Below are positions 10,062 through 21,563 of a stretch of 64,000 bases of DNA, piece by piece. Under the pieces are notes generated by a model, which ran no database searches, was not told where the DNA came from, and was given only the letters and a program-made list of their open reading frames with translations. Within the stretch, counting starts at the first letter, position 1. The number at the start of each line of letters is the position of its first letter. Location of the stretch: positions 332,084,177 to 332,148,176 of the forward strand of contig NC_090448.1 of the NCBI RefSeq assembly GCF_031143425.1, written 5' to 3'. This DNA is from Pleurodeles waltl (Eukaryota > Chordata > Amphibia > Caudata > Salamandridae). The translations under genes and the position numbers were made by a program.

Positions 10062-12560
10062 CTACACACTGCCCTCTGGCGGTGATAGCTGCTCAGTGAT
10101 GGCAGTGGCGGTGCTGGCGGCGGTGCTGCCTGTGGTGGGGGAGGCTCCAGCCCTTCCGTGCAGCCTTGGATGGCTGCCCACTGGAGCTGCTGCTGATGGC
10201 AGCGGTGCTAGCAGTGGTGCTGGCAGTGTTACTGGTGGCGGTGCAGGTGGCAATGCAGGTGGCGGTGCTGGCAGTGGTGCTGACTGTGGTGGGGGGAGGC
10301 TCCAGCCCTTTCCCCTCAGCCTCGGACGGCTGCCCACTGGGGCTGCTGCTGCTGGCAGTGGTGGTGGTGGCAGTGCAGGCGGCAGGGCTGGCGGCGGTGC
10401 TGACTGTGGTGGGGGGAGGCTCCAGCCCTTCCCCTTCAGCCTGAAGTGCCATGGCTGGTGTTGTTTGTTCAGATGCTGCTCCAGCACCAGGCTACATATC
10501 CATCCTGCCTCCGGCGTCTGTGCCTTTGTCAATGCCCTTGGCATCTGGTGTTCCCTTCCTGCCCTTGGCAGCTGGTGGTGCCTCCTTGAGTTTGGCAGCT
10601 GGTGGTGCCTCCTGCTTCTGCCAGCTGGTGGTGCCTCCTTGCTTCTGCTGCCTGGTGCTCTCTTTTTGGATCTGCCATCTGGTGCTCCCTTTTTGCCCTT
10701 GGCAGCTGGTGCAGGCACACTGGCTGTGTGGACGGGTGTCTTCGCAGAGCCTCTCACAACTGCAGTGGCTGCACAAATGACAGTGGCCGTGGACTGGGTG
10801 GCTGAGGTGCTAGCCTGGGTCTTGACCACCTTGGCCCAAAGTGAAGGATTGGGGGCGGGAGGGGCAGGGACTAGGTCAAGGGTGGGGAGGAAAAGCTTTT
10901 TAGGGACACTGGTGCTGGAAGAGGGTGAAGGTTTGGGAGTGGAGGAAGAGGGAGGGGTGGTAGGAGGTGTTTGTCTGCTGTGTTTGGGTGCAGGTGCATG
11001 GGCTGGATGCTGTTGTGAGGTGGATGGCTGTTGGGCGTCTGAGTGCTTGCGTTTTTGTACTTTGGGAGGAGGGGGCACAGACACAGTGGAAGAGGTCATA
11101 GGGGACTTGAGCATGGATGTGGGGTTGGTGACTGCCAGTGAGGATCGTGTAGTGATAGCCGTGATGGTGATGGAGGTAGTGGATGAGGATGTAGTGCATG
11201 CAGGTGTGAGTGGAGACGCTACTGGGAGGGAGGGGGACACAGTGGAGGAAGTGGGTGTTGGTGTGTCTGCATCTGGATGGTGCTTGTGTGAGTGCCTGTG
11301 GGATGAAGTGTGTTGTGTTTTCCTGAGCCACTTCTGTGTGTCTATTTGGGTGCATGCTGGCCTGAAGGTGTGCTTGGGATAGGCTGGGGTTGAGGGGAAT
11401 GGGACTGGGTAGAGGAAGTTGGAGGGTGGAGGCTAGAGCCTAGAGACAGGGACAATGGCTGTCATCAGTAGAGTTGGCCAGAGCCTGGAATGATCTCTGT
11501 TGGGCCACCACACCAGAGTGAATGCCCTCCAGGAATGCATTTGTTTGTTGCAAATGTCCTGCCAGACCCTGGATGGCATTCACTATAGTTGACTGCCCAA
11601 AAGAGATGGATCGCAAGAGGTCAATAGACTCCTCACTGAGGGCAGCAGGGCTGACTGGGGCAGGGCCCGAGGTGCCTGGGGTGAAAGAGATGCCCATCCT
11701 CCTGGGTGATCGGGCCCAGTAAACACGCTGATGGGCTGCTGGAAGGGTTGTGGTGATACGGGGGTGGCAGCTGTACCTGTAGTTGGGATGGCCACAGAGG
11801 TGTCTGCCACCACCAGGGAACTTCCATCGGAGGAGGTGTTGCTGTCAGAACTGTCCCCTCCAGTCTCTGCGGTGGTGTTCCCCTCATCCTCCGTCCCACT
11901 GGTGCCCTCACCGTCGGTGGATTCGGCCTCATGGGACATGCGGGATGTAGCTCCCGCCGTGCCTCTGCTCCTCCGCCAGATGATGCTAATGCACACAAGG
12001 ACAGGGTGACAAAACAAAAATGGGGGAGGAGAGACAGGGGATGCACTTGGTCAATGCCCGCAACAACACCACCGTTGGCACACACTACACACAGGGAACA
12101 GCCCTATGCACTAGGCCATGCACTACCAGTTACAATGCTAGTCACCAGGCCATGGAGTACAATGCCTAGCGCAAATAGCAGCACAGCTGAAACCCACAGG
12201 ACCCTGCCCAGTAGTAGATGCCCACTAGCATATTTGGGGTTGGAGGGCATCAGACCCTGCCCATCATGGAACCTACCCTACCATGTTCGTCCTGGCCTAG
12301 GGGTAGCCACAGACCCACATCCGCCACCCAGAAAACACCTCAACACGTGCTATTTTCTGATTCAGAAACTGTACTCACTCCCTTGTGGCTGCTGTGAAGC
12401 CTTCAAGCGCCCATCCAATTCCAGATAGGCCACCGCCAGTATGTGGAACATCAGGGGGGTCAGGGTACGACAGGCACCCCTTCCTCGTTGGGAGGCCGTC
12501 CCCAGCTGGGTCTCCACCATCTCCAGGCCATGGCACCTAACTGCGTCACAGCACACATGG
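10062..12560 (-). pseudogene. MybB pseudogene of Harbinger copy 1 (long low-complexity tail)
   Basis: Antisense exon 3 is recognisable from its acceptor at about 11986-11987, through an acidic Ser-rich block, the PAPVSPAALSEESIDLLRS helical block (about 11.5-11.7 kb) and a long Ser/Thr/Pro-rich tail reaching 10062. Frameshifts separate these parts. Only the 3' half of exon 2 is left (about 12370-12560), and exon 1 is gone, so most of the SANT domain is missing. The tail has expanded GC-rich and Ala/Pro-rich repeats (10.09-10.44 and 10.56-10.72 kb) not seen in the other copies. It cannot encode a DNA-binding protein. Confidence 0.75.
10090..10440. repeat. GC-rich imperfect tandem repeat with GCN/GGN triplets
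   Basis: A segment containing GGGGAGGCTCCAGCCCTT recurs three times (near 10139, 10294 and 10414), separated by GCTGGCGGT-like triplet runs. It lies in the tail of the MybB pseudogene and encodes Ala/Pro-rich runs in antisense. Probably replication slippage. Confidence 0.7.
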
Positions 12561-12686
12561 GCATATTTAGGGAACTACACGTTCACATACTGTTTCTGTC
12601 AGAACATGCAAGGCATTTTACTCTGAGGATATGTTTGAACATGACATCTGCTCACCGTTTTTCACCCTAGAGTTCAACCTCTGCAG

Positions 12687-13787
12687 ATGAATAGGAGATG
12701 GAGACATCTCCCCGTGTACAGACCACTGGTAGACCTGGTAACAATGGAGGACAGGCACATTATCCTCTCCTACAGACTTGATAGGGCCACAATCCAACAG
12801 CTGTGTGCAAAATTGGAGCCAGACCTGATCTCAGCTATCCGTCACCCCACTGGGATCCCCCTCTTGTGCAAGTCCTATCAGTGCTACATTTCTTGGCAAG
12901 TGGCTCCTTCCAAGCGACAGTGGCCATGGCAGCAGGGGTGTACCAGCCTATGTTCTCAAACGTGCTGACCAGAGCGTTGGCTGCCCTGATGAAACACATG
13001 CGTAGCTGCATCGTTTTCCCCCAGTTGGAGGATTTGGCAACAGTGAAGGCTGACTTCTATGCACTAGGACATCATTGGTGCTATTGATGGTACATATATT
13101 GCCTTTGTCCCTCCCCCAGAGAAATGAACAGGTGTACAGAAATCAAAAGAGCTATCACTCTATGAATGTGCAGATAGTGTGCCTGGCGGACCAGTACATC
13201 TCCCATGTCAAAGTAAAGTATCCTGGCTTTGTGCCTGATGCCTTTATCCTGAGGAATACCAGCATAGCATATGTAATGTCTCAACTCCAGAGGAACAGGG
13301 TCTGACCAATAGCTGAGCCCATGGTCCCCACCCAGTGTATGTTGGTATATGGGTGTGGGGTTGGCCCTAAGGGTGAGTGTCTAGCTAACAGTTATCCCTC
13401 AATATTTACAGGCGACTCTCATTACCCCAACCTCTTATGGCTACTTACCCCAGTGAGGAATGCCAGGACAAGGGCAGAGGAACATTATAATGAGGCACAT
13501 GGGCGAACAGGGAGGATCATTGAGTGCACCTTTCATCTCCTGAAGGCCAGGTTCAAGTGCCTCCATCTGACAGGTGGATCCCTGTGCTATTCACCCAAGA
13601 AGGTGTGCCAGATCATCGTTGCATATTGCACAACCTGGCCTTGAGACGCCAGGTGCCTTTTCTGCAGGAGGATGAGGCTGGAGATGGTCGTGTGGCAGCA
13701 GTGGAGCCTTTGGACAGTTACGAAGAGGAGGCAGAGGAAGAGGATGTGGACAACAGAACAACTATAATACAACAGTACTTCCAGTGA
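12687..13787 (+). pseudogene. HARBI1-type nuclease pseudogene, Harbinger copy 1
   Basis: The start context gives MNRRWRHLPVYRPL, matching the other copies. Frameshifts occur near 12860 and again near 13065, where the segment before GAIDGT is shortened. The Trp codon of the WLIGDS motif is TGA. Between that codon and GDS lies a 99-bp intron-like insert (13313-13411). The C-terminal half, including RTGRIIECTFHLLKARF and an acidic tail, is otherwise readable. The catalytic Glu is retained in IIEC. The gene cannot give an active nuclease. Confidence 0.85.
13313..13411 (+). other. Intron-like insert in nuclease pseudogene
   Basis: Copies 2 and 3 run directly through this point in the G-D-S motif. 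Copy 1 carries 99 extra bases that begin CTGAGC, one base from a GTGAGC donor, contain CTAAC-like branch sequence near 13385, and end TTTACAG. It interrupts the Gly codon after its first base (phase 1). Best explained as an old intron with a mutated donor; a random insertion is the alternative. Confidence 0.5.
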
Positions 13788-14074
13788 CACACGGGTAAGA
13801 CACTGTAACCTCTCCTTCCATTGCTGTTTTGTGAAGTGAATTTTCTCTGGCTGGCTGCTGTTCACATTACTAAGGCCACTTATTGTACCCTTTAACATGT
13901 CTATTTGCAGATGTTTTTGCCCTCCTGTGGCTCCTGGTGAATTGACTGCAGCACATTAAAGGTCATAACTATGTATACATCACTGTACAGTCTATTTGCA
14001 ATGTCTACTGATTGTTAGACACCTACATCCTTAAATCATTTGACATACTCCATACTTGTTTTTTCCAAGGGTGT

Positions 14075-15809
14075 TTATTTCAGTGCTGAGAAGTAAATGG
14101 GGATGTGGAATGGGCTTGGGTGATGGTGGAGAAAAGTCCAGGATAGAGTCCAGTCTATGTGGATTACAGGTGATTTGTCCAAGGGGGCAGAGGAAGTGGA
14201 GCAATGGCAGTTCAGGATGGACAGCGTGACAGAGTGGGACACAAGGGTGACAATCAGGAGAGTCTTATTTCCTGGCGGGGGTCTTGGCAATGTTCTCTGG
14301 CTTCTGCCTGGATCACAGGGCCCATTTGCATCAACTTCTGCAGGGGGAGGGGTGCTGGTGGCCTGTTGTTCCTGTGGTGAGGCCTCCTGTCCACTAGCGT
14401 CAGCGGAGGTGGAAGGCTGTTCATCAGTGTGGCTAGTGTCAGGGGCCCGTTGGTGTGCCACTGCCTCCCTCATGGTGTTGGCCATGTCTGCCAGCACCCC
14501 TGCAATGGTGACCAGGGTGGTGTGGATGTCCTTCAGGTCCGTCCTGATCCCCAGGTACTGTCCCTCCTGCAGCCACTGGATCTCCTGCAACTTGGCCAGT
14601 AGCTGGCCCATCATCTCCTGGAAATGGTGGTATGCTCCCAGGATGTTGGTGAGTGCCTCGTGGAGAGTCGGTTCCCTGTGCCTATCCTCCCCCTGTTGCA
14701 CAACAGTCCTCCCAGCTTCCCTGTTGTCCTGTGCCTCTTTACCCTAAACGATGTGCCCACTGCCACTGACCCCAGGTCCCTGATTGTCCTGTGTTTGTGG
14801 GGTGTCCTTGGGTCCCTGTAGTGGTGGACACACTGCTGATTGACGTGTCCTGGGGACAGTGGTATTAGCCCACTGGGTGGGTGCTGTGCTGGTGTTTCCT
14901 GAGAGAGGAGGCTCTGTGGTGGTATGGGACTGTGCCTAGGTAACTGACTGTCCAGAGGCCCCTGATGGGCCAGGTTGGTCATCCTGATCCAGGCGTGCAG
15001 AGGCGCTGTCATCACTGTGGGACTCTTCTGGGAGGGGGGACTGGATGTTGCTGGCACCTCCTCTCTGATGACGTTGTGTGGGGGTCCTGTGGGTATGTAA
15101 ATGCAGTGTTATTGTTACTGCATGTGACATCTTGTGCATGGGCATGTTTCCCTCTATGGTTGCTATTACCAAGGCAGCTTTGGCTTGTGTGAGTTGTAAT
15201 TTGGTTGGCTAAGTGATTGTCACTACTGTGCATGCTGTGGTGATGGGTGTCCATGCAGGGCTGTGGGTGGTGTCCATCCATTGGTGTTGCATGCAGTGCT
15301 GGGTACTGGAAGGGGTGGGGTGTGATGGTGGGGTGTATGTGAGGTGGTGGGGTGATGGGTGTGGGGGTAGGGGTGGGAGTATGTGATGGTATGCAGGTGG
15401 GGGGGGTGAAAGTAGTTAAGATTTGACTTACCAGAGTCCAGTCCTCCTGCTACTCCTGCCAGGCCCTCAGGATGCAGGATCGCCAAGACTTGCTCCTCCC
15501 ATGTTGTTAGTTGTGGGGGAGGAGGTGGGTGTCCACTGCCAGTCCTCTGTACAGCTATTTGGTGTCTTGCAACCACGGAACGCACCTTCCCCCATAGGTC
15601 GTTCCACCTCTTCCTGATGTTGTCCTTTGTTCTGGGGTGCTGTCCCACAGCGTTGACCCTGTCCATGACTCTCCACCATAGCTCCATCTTCCTTGCAATG
15701 GATGTCTGCTGCACCTGTGATCCGAAAACTGTGGCTCTACCAGGTTGATTTCCTCCACCATGACCCTTAGCTCCTCCTCTGAGAATCTGGGCTGTCTTTG
15801 TGGTGCCAT
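14075..15809 (-). pseudogene. MybA pseudogene of Harbinger copy 1
   Basis: Exon 1 (about 15432-15809) starts MAPQRQPRFSEEELRVMVEE and ends at a GTAAGT donor like those of copies 2 and 3, but frameshifts break the SANT domain. Exon 2 (about 14075-15060) keeps the acidic SDDSASARLDQDDQPGPSG block and the helical EPTLHEALTNILGAYHHFQE block, also with shifts. It lies tail-to-tail with the nuclease pseudogene, as in the other copies. Confidence 0.75.
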
Positions 15810-16394
15810 GGGTGTAGTGTGTGTGGTGTGTGTGAGGGTGTGTGGGGTGATGTGTTTGGGTGTGTGCTGCGAGGTGCATGGATGGTGTATGGGTGATGGT
15901 GTTATGTGACTCTGGTTCTGTGGGTGCTCCTGGCGTGTCTCTCTCTGTTGTAAATTGTTTGTAATGGTAAAGGGTTGTGGGTAATGTGGGTGTGTGTTTT
16001 ATAGAGGTGTAGGTGTGTGGGTTTGGTGTGTGTATGGGTGGCAGTTGTGTGTTATTTAAATTGACCAATTTAATGGTGTTTTGTATGTGGGTGTGTATAT
16101 TTTGAGCTCGCCGGTATGTACCGCCAATGGTTTACTGCGGTTGAATGTCCGCCACAGTGATTTGTGGGTCATGATGCTGTGGGCATATTTCTGTTGGCGT
16201 AACGGTGTGGGTTTTGGTACCACCATTTTATCACTGACCTTTGGTGTGACGGACTTGTGCGTGTGTCTGTATAGTGGTGGATTTCTATGTGTGTGTCATA
16301 ATACGCATGGCGGTATACCGTCGCTATCGCAGTGTGTTGGCGGCAGTCAGCATGGCGGTAAGCAGCACTTACCGCCATTGTCATAATGAGGGCC

Positions 16395-17685
16395 AAAGTC
16401 TTCAATATCGACGGAAGGGCATGCAGGCTGAGAGGAAAAGATGGCCTCTAGCATTTCTATTGGGTGAGTAAGAAGATGGTCATCCTCCACCAGTTGTCTA
16501 GTATGGTAGGGGAGGTGTCCTGTTGCTGCCCTTGCAATGCCAGTAGACGGCCGGCCTTCTCACCATGTTTGTAATGTAGCTGTTAAAGGCAGAATAGTGC
16601 TGTCTTCACACAAGAGGTATAAAGAGAGTTATGTTCATGTTTGGCCTGGAGCACGACTTGTAGAGTAGCCTGAGAAGAGGAATGGGAGTACTGGGCTGTG
16701 AGAGATGCAAAAGAATCCACCAGTTGGGTCTGCTTACAGCCTAATGCGTCGGCTGGGAAGTAGCCTGCATTAAGTCCCACTGGACCGTCATCTTACCTGC
16801 CGCCCATGAGGAACTGGGCAAGTCTATAGACCCCTCCCTGATGTCAAAGAAAGAACAGAGGAAGGAGCACAGCCTCTCTTTGTTCACAGGGACTTTGTAG
16901 TATGAGGTTGAGGCACCGATTTGGAGGTGGCGGATGGGTGATCCTTAAGCATAGGCAGAGCCGGATGATATCATGGTCTGAGACCCCAGATGGGATGATT
17001 GGAGCCTCCACCAGGTGGCCAACCAGAGTTGGTCTGGCTAAGAAAAAGTCTATCTTGGTTGGGTGCCTGGCACTCCAGAAGTTTAGGTACTGTCTCGCTC
17101 CTTAGGTTGAAATAGCCACCATGCGTCTAACAGGGAGAAATTCAACATCAGATCACTGAGGAGACCACTCTCTGCAGTGTTGTGGTGGAGGAGCCAGTCA
17201 GATGTGTCCAGAAAGAGGTCAGGAACCATGTTCCAGTCCCTTCCCAGGAGAAGTTTAGTTTTGGGATTTGCCTAAGGATATTAGACAGGGGTGCAAAAGT
17301 GGTTTTCTTCAAGTGGCTTGAAACATAATTGGAGCCAATAGGAAGGACTTGGTCGTCGAGGTTGAATTGATAAAAGGATAAAATGACCATGCAGTTCTCA
17401 CCATATTCATAGGGTCTTGGCTGGCATGTTTTTAGCCAGTAGGATGGGAACTCTGTGGTAGAGTTTGACAGAGGGAGTCTCTCCTACACCAGGGTGGGTT
17501 TTGCAGGCCTGGTACTCCCATCCCACTCAGTCCCGGCGCAGCCTCTGAACCTCATCAGTCTCTTGCAGTAGGGCAATGTCGGGGTGTAAAGAATGGGTAT
17601 AACAAAAAAGATTCTGACAACCACAGTAAAGGGTGAGACCATTCACGTTCAGTGATATCACTGTCTGGTGATGGCGTGGGGACAT
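16395..17685 (-). pseudogene. L1-a ORF2 fragment: endonuclease and linker
   Basis: Antisense frames give MSPRHHQTVISLNVNGL at the start (ATG at 17685-17683) and then DIALLQETDE, the L1 apurinic-type endonuclease motifs containing the catalytic Asn and Glu. A block near 17148-17390 matches the middle of the endonuclease. A linker follows to 16395, where Harbinger copy 1 cuts in. Several stops and shifts are present. Confidence 0.75.
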
Positions 17686-17689
17686 GAAC

Positions 17690-18860
17690 ACCCACAAAAA
17701 GGCAAGGAGAGGAGAGGCGTTGGGGACAGCCGGCAGGGTAGATGAAGGGAAAACTCAGTGCGGGTGAAAGAGGAGAAACCCGTTGTCAGGGACATCTAAC
17801 TAACTTTGTGCAGGCCGAAGGGGAAGGACCTATTGGCAAGGACAGACTTACTTATGTCACTTATGTCTTATATGGTACGCAGGGCAAGTAACCCAGAGCG
17901 TCCACTCAGGGCTGTTTGTGCCAGCCTGTGTTTGACAAGATACTAAATGACTTCCAGCCTGCTACTGTAGGCTGGAAGGACAGTGTTTACACTGTCAGTT
18001 CGACTTTGCCATTCACTCCAATGTCAAAGCCACCCTATCCCTTAACACTGTATGTAAGTCCCCCCTAGGGAAAGCCTATAGAGCTGTATGGCAGGGATCT
18101 GTACTTTGTTAAGTAAGACATATATTTTTGAAATGTCCTAACAGCAACACTTGCAAATTGTCATTTTGCTGTCGATAGTAAGTAGCCCCATTGGCTAACA
18201 CAGGGTACCTGGCTGGCATCCCAAACCAGCAAACTCCTGTATGGGACTACCTAACTGGGTCATGTGAAGTATCAAGTTAATCAAGGCATAAACCCTCACC
18301 TGATGCCGGGTCGAATTTAATACCACTATTAAAGGTAAGCAACTGTTAGAAAGTTGCCACTCTGTGATCCAGCAAGCCCAGCAGCCTAACAAATCCCCCC
18401 ACCCCTCCCACTCCCCCAACACAAGAACAAAAGCATTTGCCATGGAGATAGGTGTCACCTCCTTCCCCAGGATGGCCAACAGGGTGTTAGCCCAGAAGAT
18501 GAGCTTCAATGGTGAGTTTGCCTTTGTGGGGAAAAGTAGCACCAACACATCAGAGTAGGATGCCATTTGTTCCTGCAGACAAAGTGGAGACATGGTCAAG
18601 GAGGGAGAACTCACCCCCAAATTACCGTGGGCGTGTAGCCCTCTGGTAGCCACACCTTTCGGTGGGCTATCGAGCTCCTAACTACAGAGAAAGGGTTATG
18701 CCATCTTGAAAGGGGCACGAATGTGGCAGTCTGGGATAGCCAGATGCTACATAATACAGGAACGTCACCACTAAGAAAGAGGGGACCCAGTAGACCATTG
18801 GCTACTGACAGCATGGTTCCCCTCTGGGCATTTTCCTGGGATAAATATGGCACCCCTGGC
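17690..18860. other. Unassigned insert sequence between L1-a ORF1 and ORF2
   Basis: No gene is visible. The stretch is not L1-like and, with the next two features, forms a composite block that separates L1-a ORF2 from ORF1. The segment around 18000-18200 (CACTCCAATGTCAAAGCC, CCCCCCTAGGGAAAGCCTA) reads like the internal non-coding part of a high-copy retroelement, but I cannot name it. Confidence 0.35.
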
Positions 18861-19655
18861 ACTCTGACCCTCAGATCATGCTGGAATCAGAGAAAGGAAC
18901 GAAGAAGGACTGCCCTGTTATCCTTAGATCCGCACAAAAAGAGGCCGCACCATTAGAAGAACTGCACCTGCTGCACTTTGGGCTAGAACACATTGGACTG
19001 TGCCTATGGCTCCTGGCTTGAGGAAAAGTTGATTCCCGAAGCTGTCGTATATGCCTTTGATTTTTCGGTGGAAGAAGTTGGCTAGCCTGTCGCAGAGATC
19101 TTGAGATGGAGGAATGGAGGAATGCTTGCTGTTTCTGATTGGGATTTGGCAAACCTTTTGACCACGACGAAGATCTCTTTGGTGTTGTGGTTGGTGGCGC
19201 TGATACGGTCCTGCAGGGAGGCTTTCCTGGTGACTCTGATGTGGTGGTGGCGGTAGTTGGTGGCAGCTATGAAGGCGTTGAAATCTTCCGGGGACTTGTT
19301 GTTCCTCCATCTTTTCTGTGCGCCTCGAGTCCTGGAGTGTAGGGAAGAAGCAGCTGTCCTTGTTGAGGTGGTCTCACCATGTTTCCAGTCCTCTGGGAAG
19401 GTGGCTGTCTCTATGGAACAGTTGAGGGTGTGTCTGAGCTTGGGTGCGTCAAATCCTCACAGCAGTGGTGTATTATGGTGGGACAGGATTTGGTTGGGCA
19501 CAGGAGCGAAAGGTTTCATCCATGGAGCTGCAAACTTCAGGATGTGGATCAGGATTTGTCTTTGAAATGAGTGTCCTTGCAGGGGGTTGGGTCTTCTGTC
19601 CCCCAGACCACTGTCTGGTAACTTCCTCCAAGTAGTGATGCTCGCAGCAAGGGAA
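18860..19655 (-). pseudogene. CR1/L2-like LINE fragment, antisense
   Basis: Antisense frames show a CR1-type bridge between endonuclease and reverse transcriptase: basic segments with RGAQKRWRNNKSPEDFNAFI, a segment resembling 'ATRKASLQDRI', and CDRLANFFHRKIKGIYDSF, which matches the family motif of a short helix before the reverse transcriptase. Frames shift every 100-200 bp. No catalytic domain is complete. Confidence 0.6.
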
Positions 19656-21563
19656 CACATGTGTGTTGGAAAGTACCATCTTGCCTGGCACGTTACCCCC
19701 ATTTTTACTTGTATGTATGTTTGTTTTTGCCTGTGTCACTGGGATCCTGCTAGCCTGGACCCCAGTGCTCACAAAGTGTGCCCTGTATGTGTTCCCTTTG
19801 TGGTGCCTAACTGTATCACTGAGGCTCTGCTAATCAGAACCTCAGTGTTTATGCTCTCTGTGTTTTTAAAATTGTCACTGCAGGCTAGTGACTAATTTTA
19901 CCAATTCTGATTGGCACACTGGAACACCCTTATAATTCCCTAGTATATGGTACCTAGGTACCCAGGGTATTGGGGTTCCAGGAGATCCCTATGGGCTGCA
20001 GCATTTCTTTTGCCACCCATAGGGAGCCCAGACAATTCTTACACAGGACTGCCACTGCAGCCTGAGTGAAATAACGTCTATGTTATTTCACAGCCATTTT
20101 ACACTGCACTTAAGTAACTTATAAGTCACCTATATGTCTAACCTTCACTTAGTGAAGGTTAGGTGCAAAGTTACTTAGTTTGAGGGCACCCTGGCACTAG
20201 CCAAGTTACCCCCACATTGTTCAGGGCAAATTCCCTGACTTTTCTGAGTGTGGGGACGCCATTACACGCGTGCACTACATATAGGTCAATACCTATATGT
20301 AGCGTCACAATGGTAACTCCGAACATGGCCATGTAACATGTCTAGGATCATGGAATTGTCACCCCAATACCAGAATGGTATTGGGGTGACAATTCCATGC
20401 ATCCCTGGGGCTCCAGCATAGAGCCCAGGTACTGCCAAACTAACTCTCTGGGGTTTTCTCTGCAGCTACCGCTGCTGCCAACCCTCAGACAGGTTTCTGC
20501 CCCCCTGGGGCCTGGTCAGCCCAGTCCCAGGAAGGCATAACAAAGGATTTCCTCTGAGAGAGGGTGTTACACCCTCTCCCTTTGGAAATAGGTGTTAAGG
20601 GCCTGAGAGGAGTAGCCTCTCCTGGCCTCTGGAAATGCTTTGAAGGGCACAGATGGTGCCCTCCTTGCATAAGCCAGTCTACACCGGTTCAGGGGTCCCC
20701 CCAGCCCTGCTCTGGCGCGAAATTGGACAAAGGAAAGGGGAGTGACCACTCCCCTGACCAGCACCTCCCGAGGGGAGGTGCCCAGAGCTCCTCCTGTGTG
20801 TCCCAGACCTCTGCCATCTTGGGTGCAGAGGTGTGAGGGCACAATGGACACCTCTGAGTGGCCAGTGCCAGCAGGTGACGTCAGAGACCCCTCTTGATAG
20901 GTGCTTACCTTTCTCTGTAGCCAATCCTCCTCTGAGGGCTCTTTAGGGTCTCTCCTGTGGGTTTCTCATCAGATAACGAATGCAAGAGCTCACCAGAGTT
21001 CCTCTGCACTTCCCTCTTCGACTTCTGCCAAGGATTGACCGCTGACTACTCCAGGACGCCTGCAAAACCGCAACAAAGTAGCAAGAAGACTACCAGTAAC
21101 ATTGTAGCACCTCATCCTGCCAGCTTTCTCGACTGTTTCCTGGTGGTGCATGCTCTGAGGGCTGTCTGCCTTCACCCTGCACTGGAAGCCAAGAAGAAAT
21201 CTCCCGTGGATCGACGGAATCTTCCCCCTGCCAACACAGGCACCAAACTTCTGCATCACCAGTCCTCTGGGTCCCCTCTCATCTTGACGAGCGTGGTCCC
21301 TGGAAAACAGGAGCTGGATCCAAGTGTCCCCGACAGTCCAGTGGCCCTTCTGTCTAAAGTTGATGGAGGTAAGTCCTTGCCTCCCCACGCCAGACAGTAA
21401 TCCTGTGTACTGCGTGAACTGCAGCTTCTAGGGCTTCTGTGCACTTTTGCAAGACTTCCTTTGTGCACAGTCTAGCCCAGGTCCCCAGCACTCCGTCCTG
21501 CATTGCCCAACTCGCTGAGTTGGACTCTGACTTCGTGGGACTCCCTTTTGTTGTGCTGAGATG
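19656..21563. repeat. Hairpin-rich interspersed repeat, about 1.9 kb
   Basis: A non-coding block from a TGTTGGAAAGTACCATCTT start to about 21563, where L1-a ORF1 resumes. It contains a series of near-perfect short inverted repeats: 20066-20091, 20138-20162, 20275-20302, 20349-20399, 20558-20578, 20737-20754 and 20761-20781. It resembles sequence I associate with very abundant newt repeats, perhaps a long LTR, but no opposite LTR or target duplication is visible. Confidence 0.55.
20349..20399. repeat. Perfect 24-bp hairpin with 3-base loop
   Basis: Bases 20349-20372 and 20376-20399 are exact reverse complements with a GAA loop. The arm begins CATGGAATTGTCACCCC. It is the longest perfect hairpin noticed in the window. 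Confidence 0.95.

Larger units (their letters stand above)
8785..16394 (+). mobile_element. Harbinger copy 1, degraded, 7.6 kb
   Basis: The ends are GGCTCTCATTAC at 8785 and TAATGAGGGCC at 16394, similar inverted termini, followed inward on both sides by clusters of GGCGGT/ACCGCC. AAA flanks both ends (8782-8784 and 16395-16397), a 3-bp target duplication as expected for PIF/Harbinger. Inside, in order: minisatellite remnants, MybB (antisense), nuclease (sense), MybA (antisense). All three genes are broken. It is inserted in L1-a, whose coding sequence resumes on both sides. Confidence 0.85.

Noticed and set aside
9841..11382. Long plus-strand frame (513 codons) with Gly/Val/Leu-rich sequence
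   Set aside because: It is the complement of the Ser/Thr/Pro- and Ala/Pro-rich MybB tail. Copies 2 and 3 show that the coding strand is the other one.
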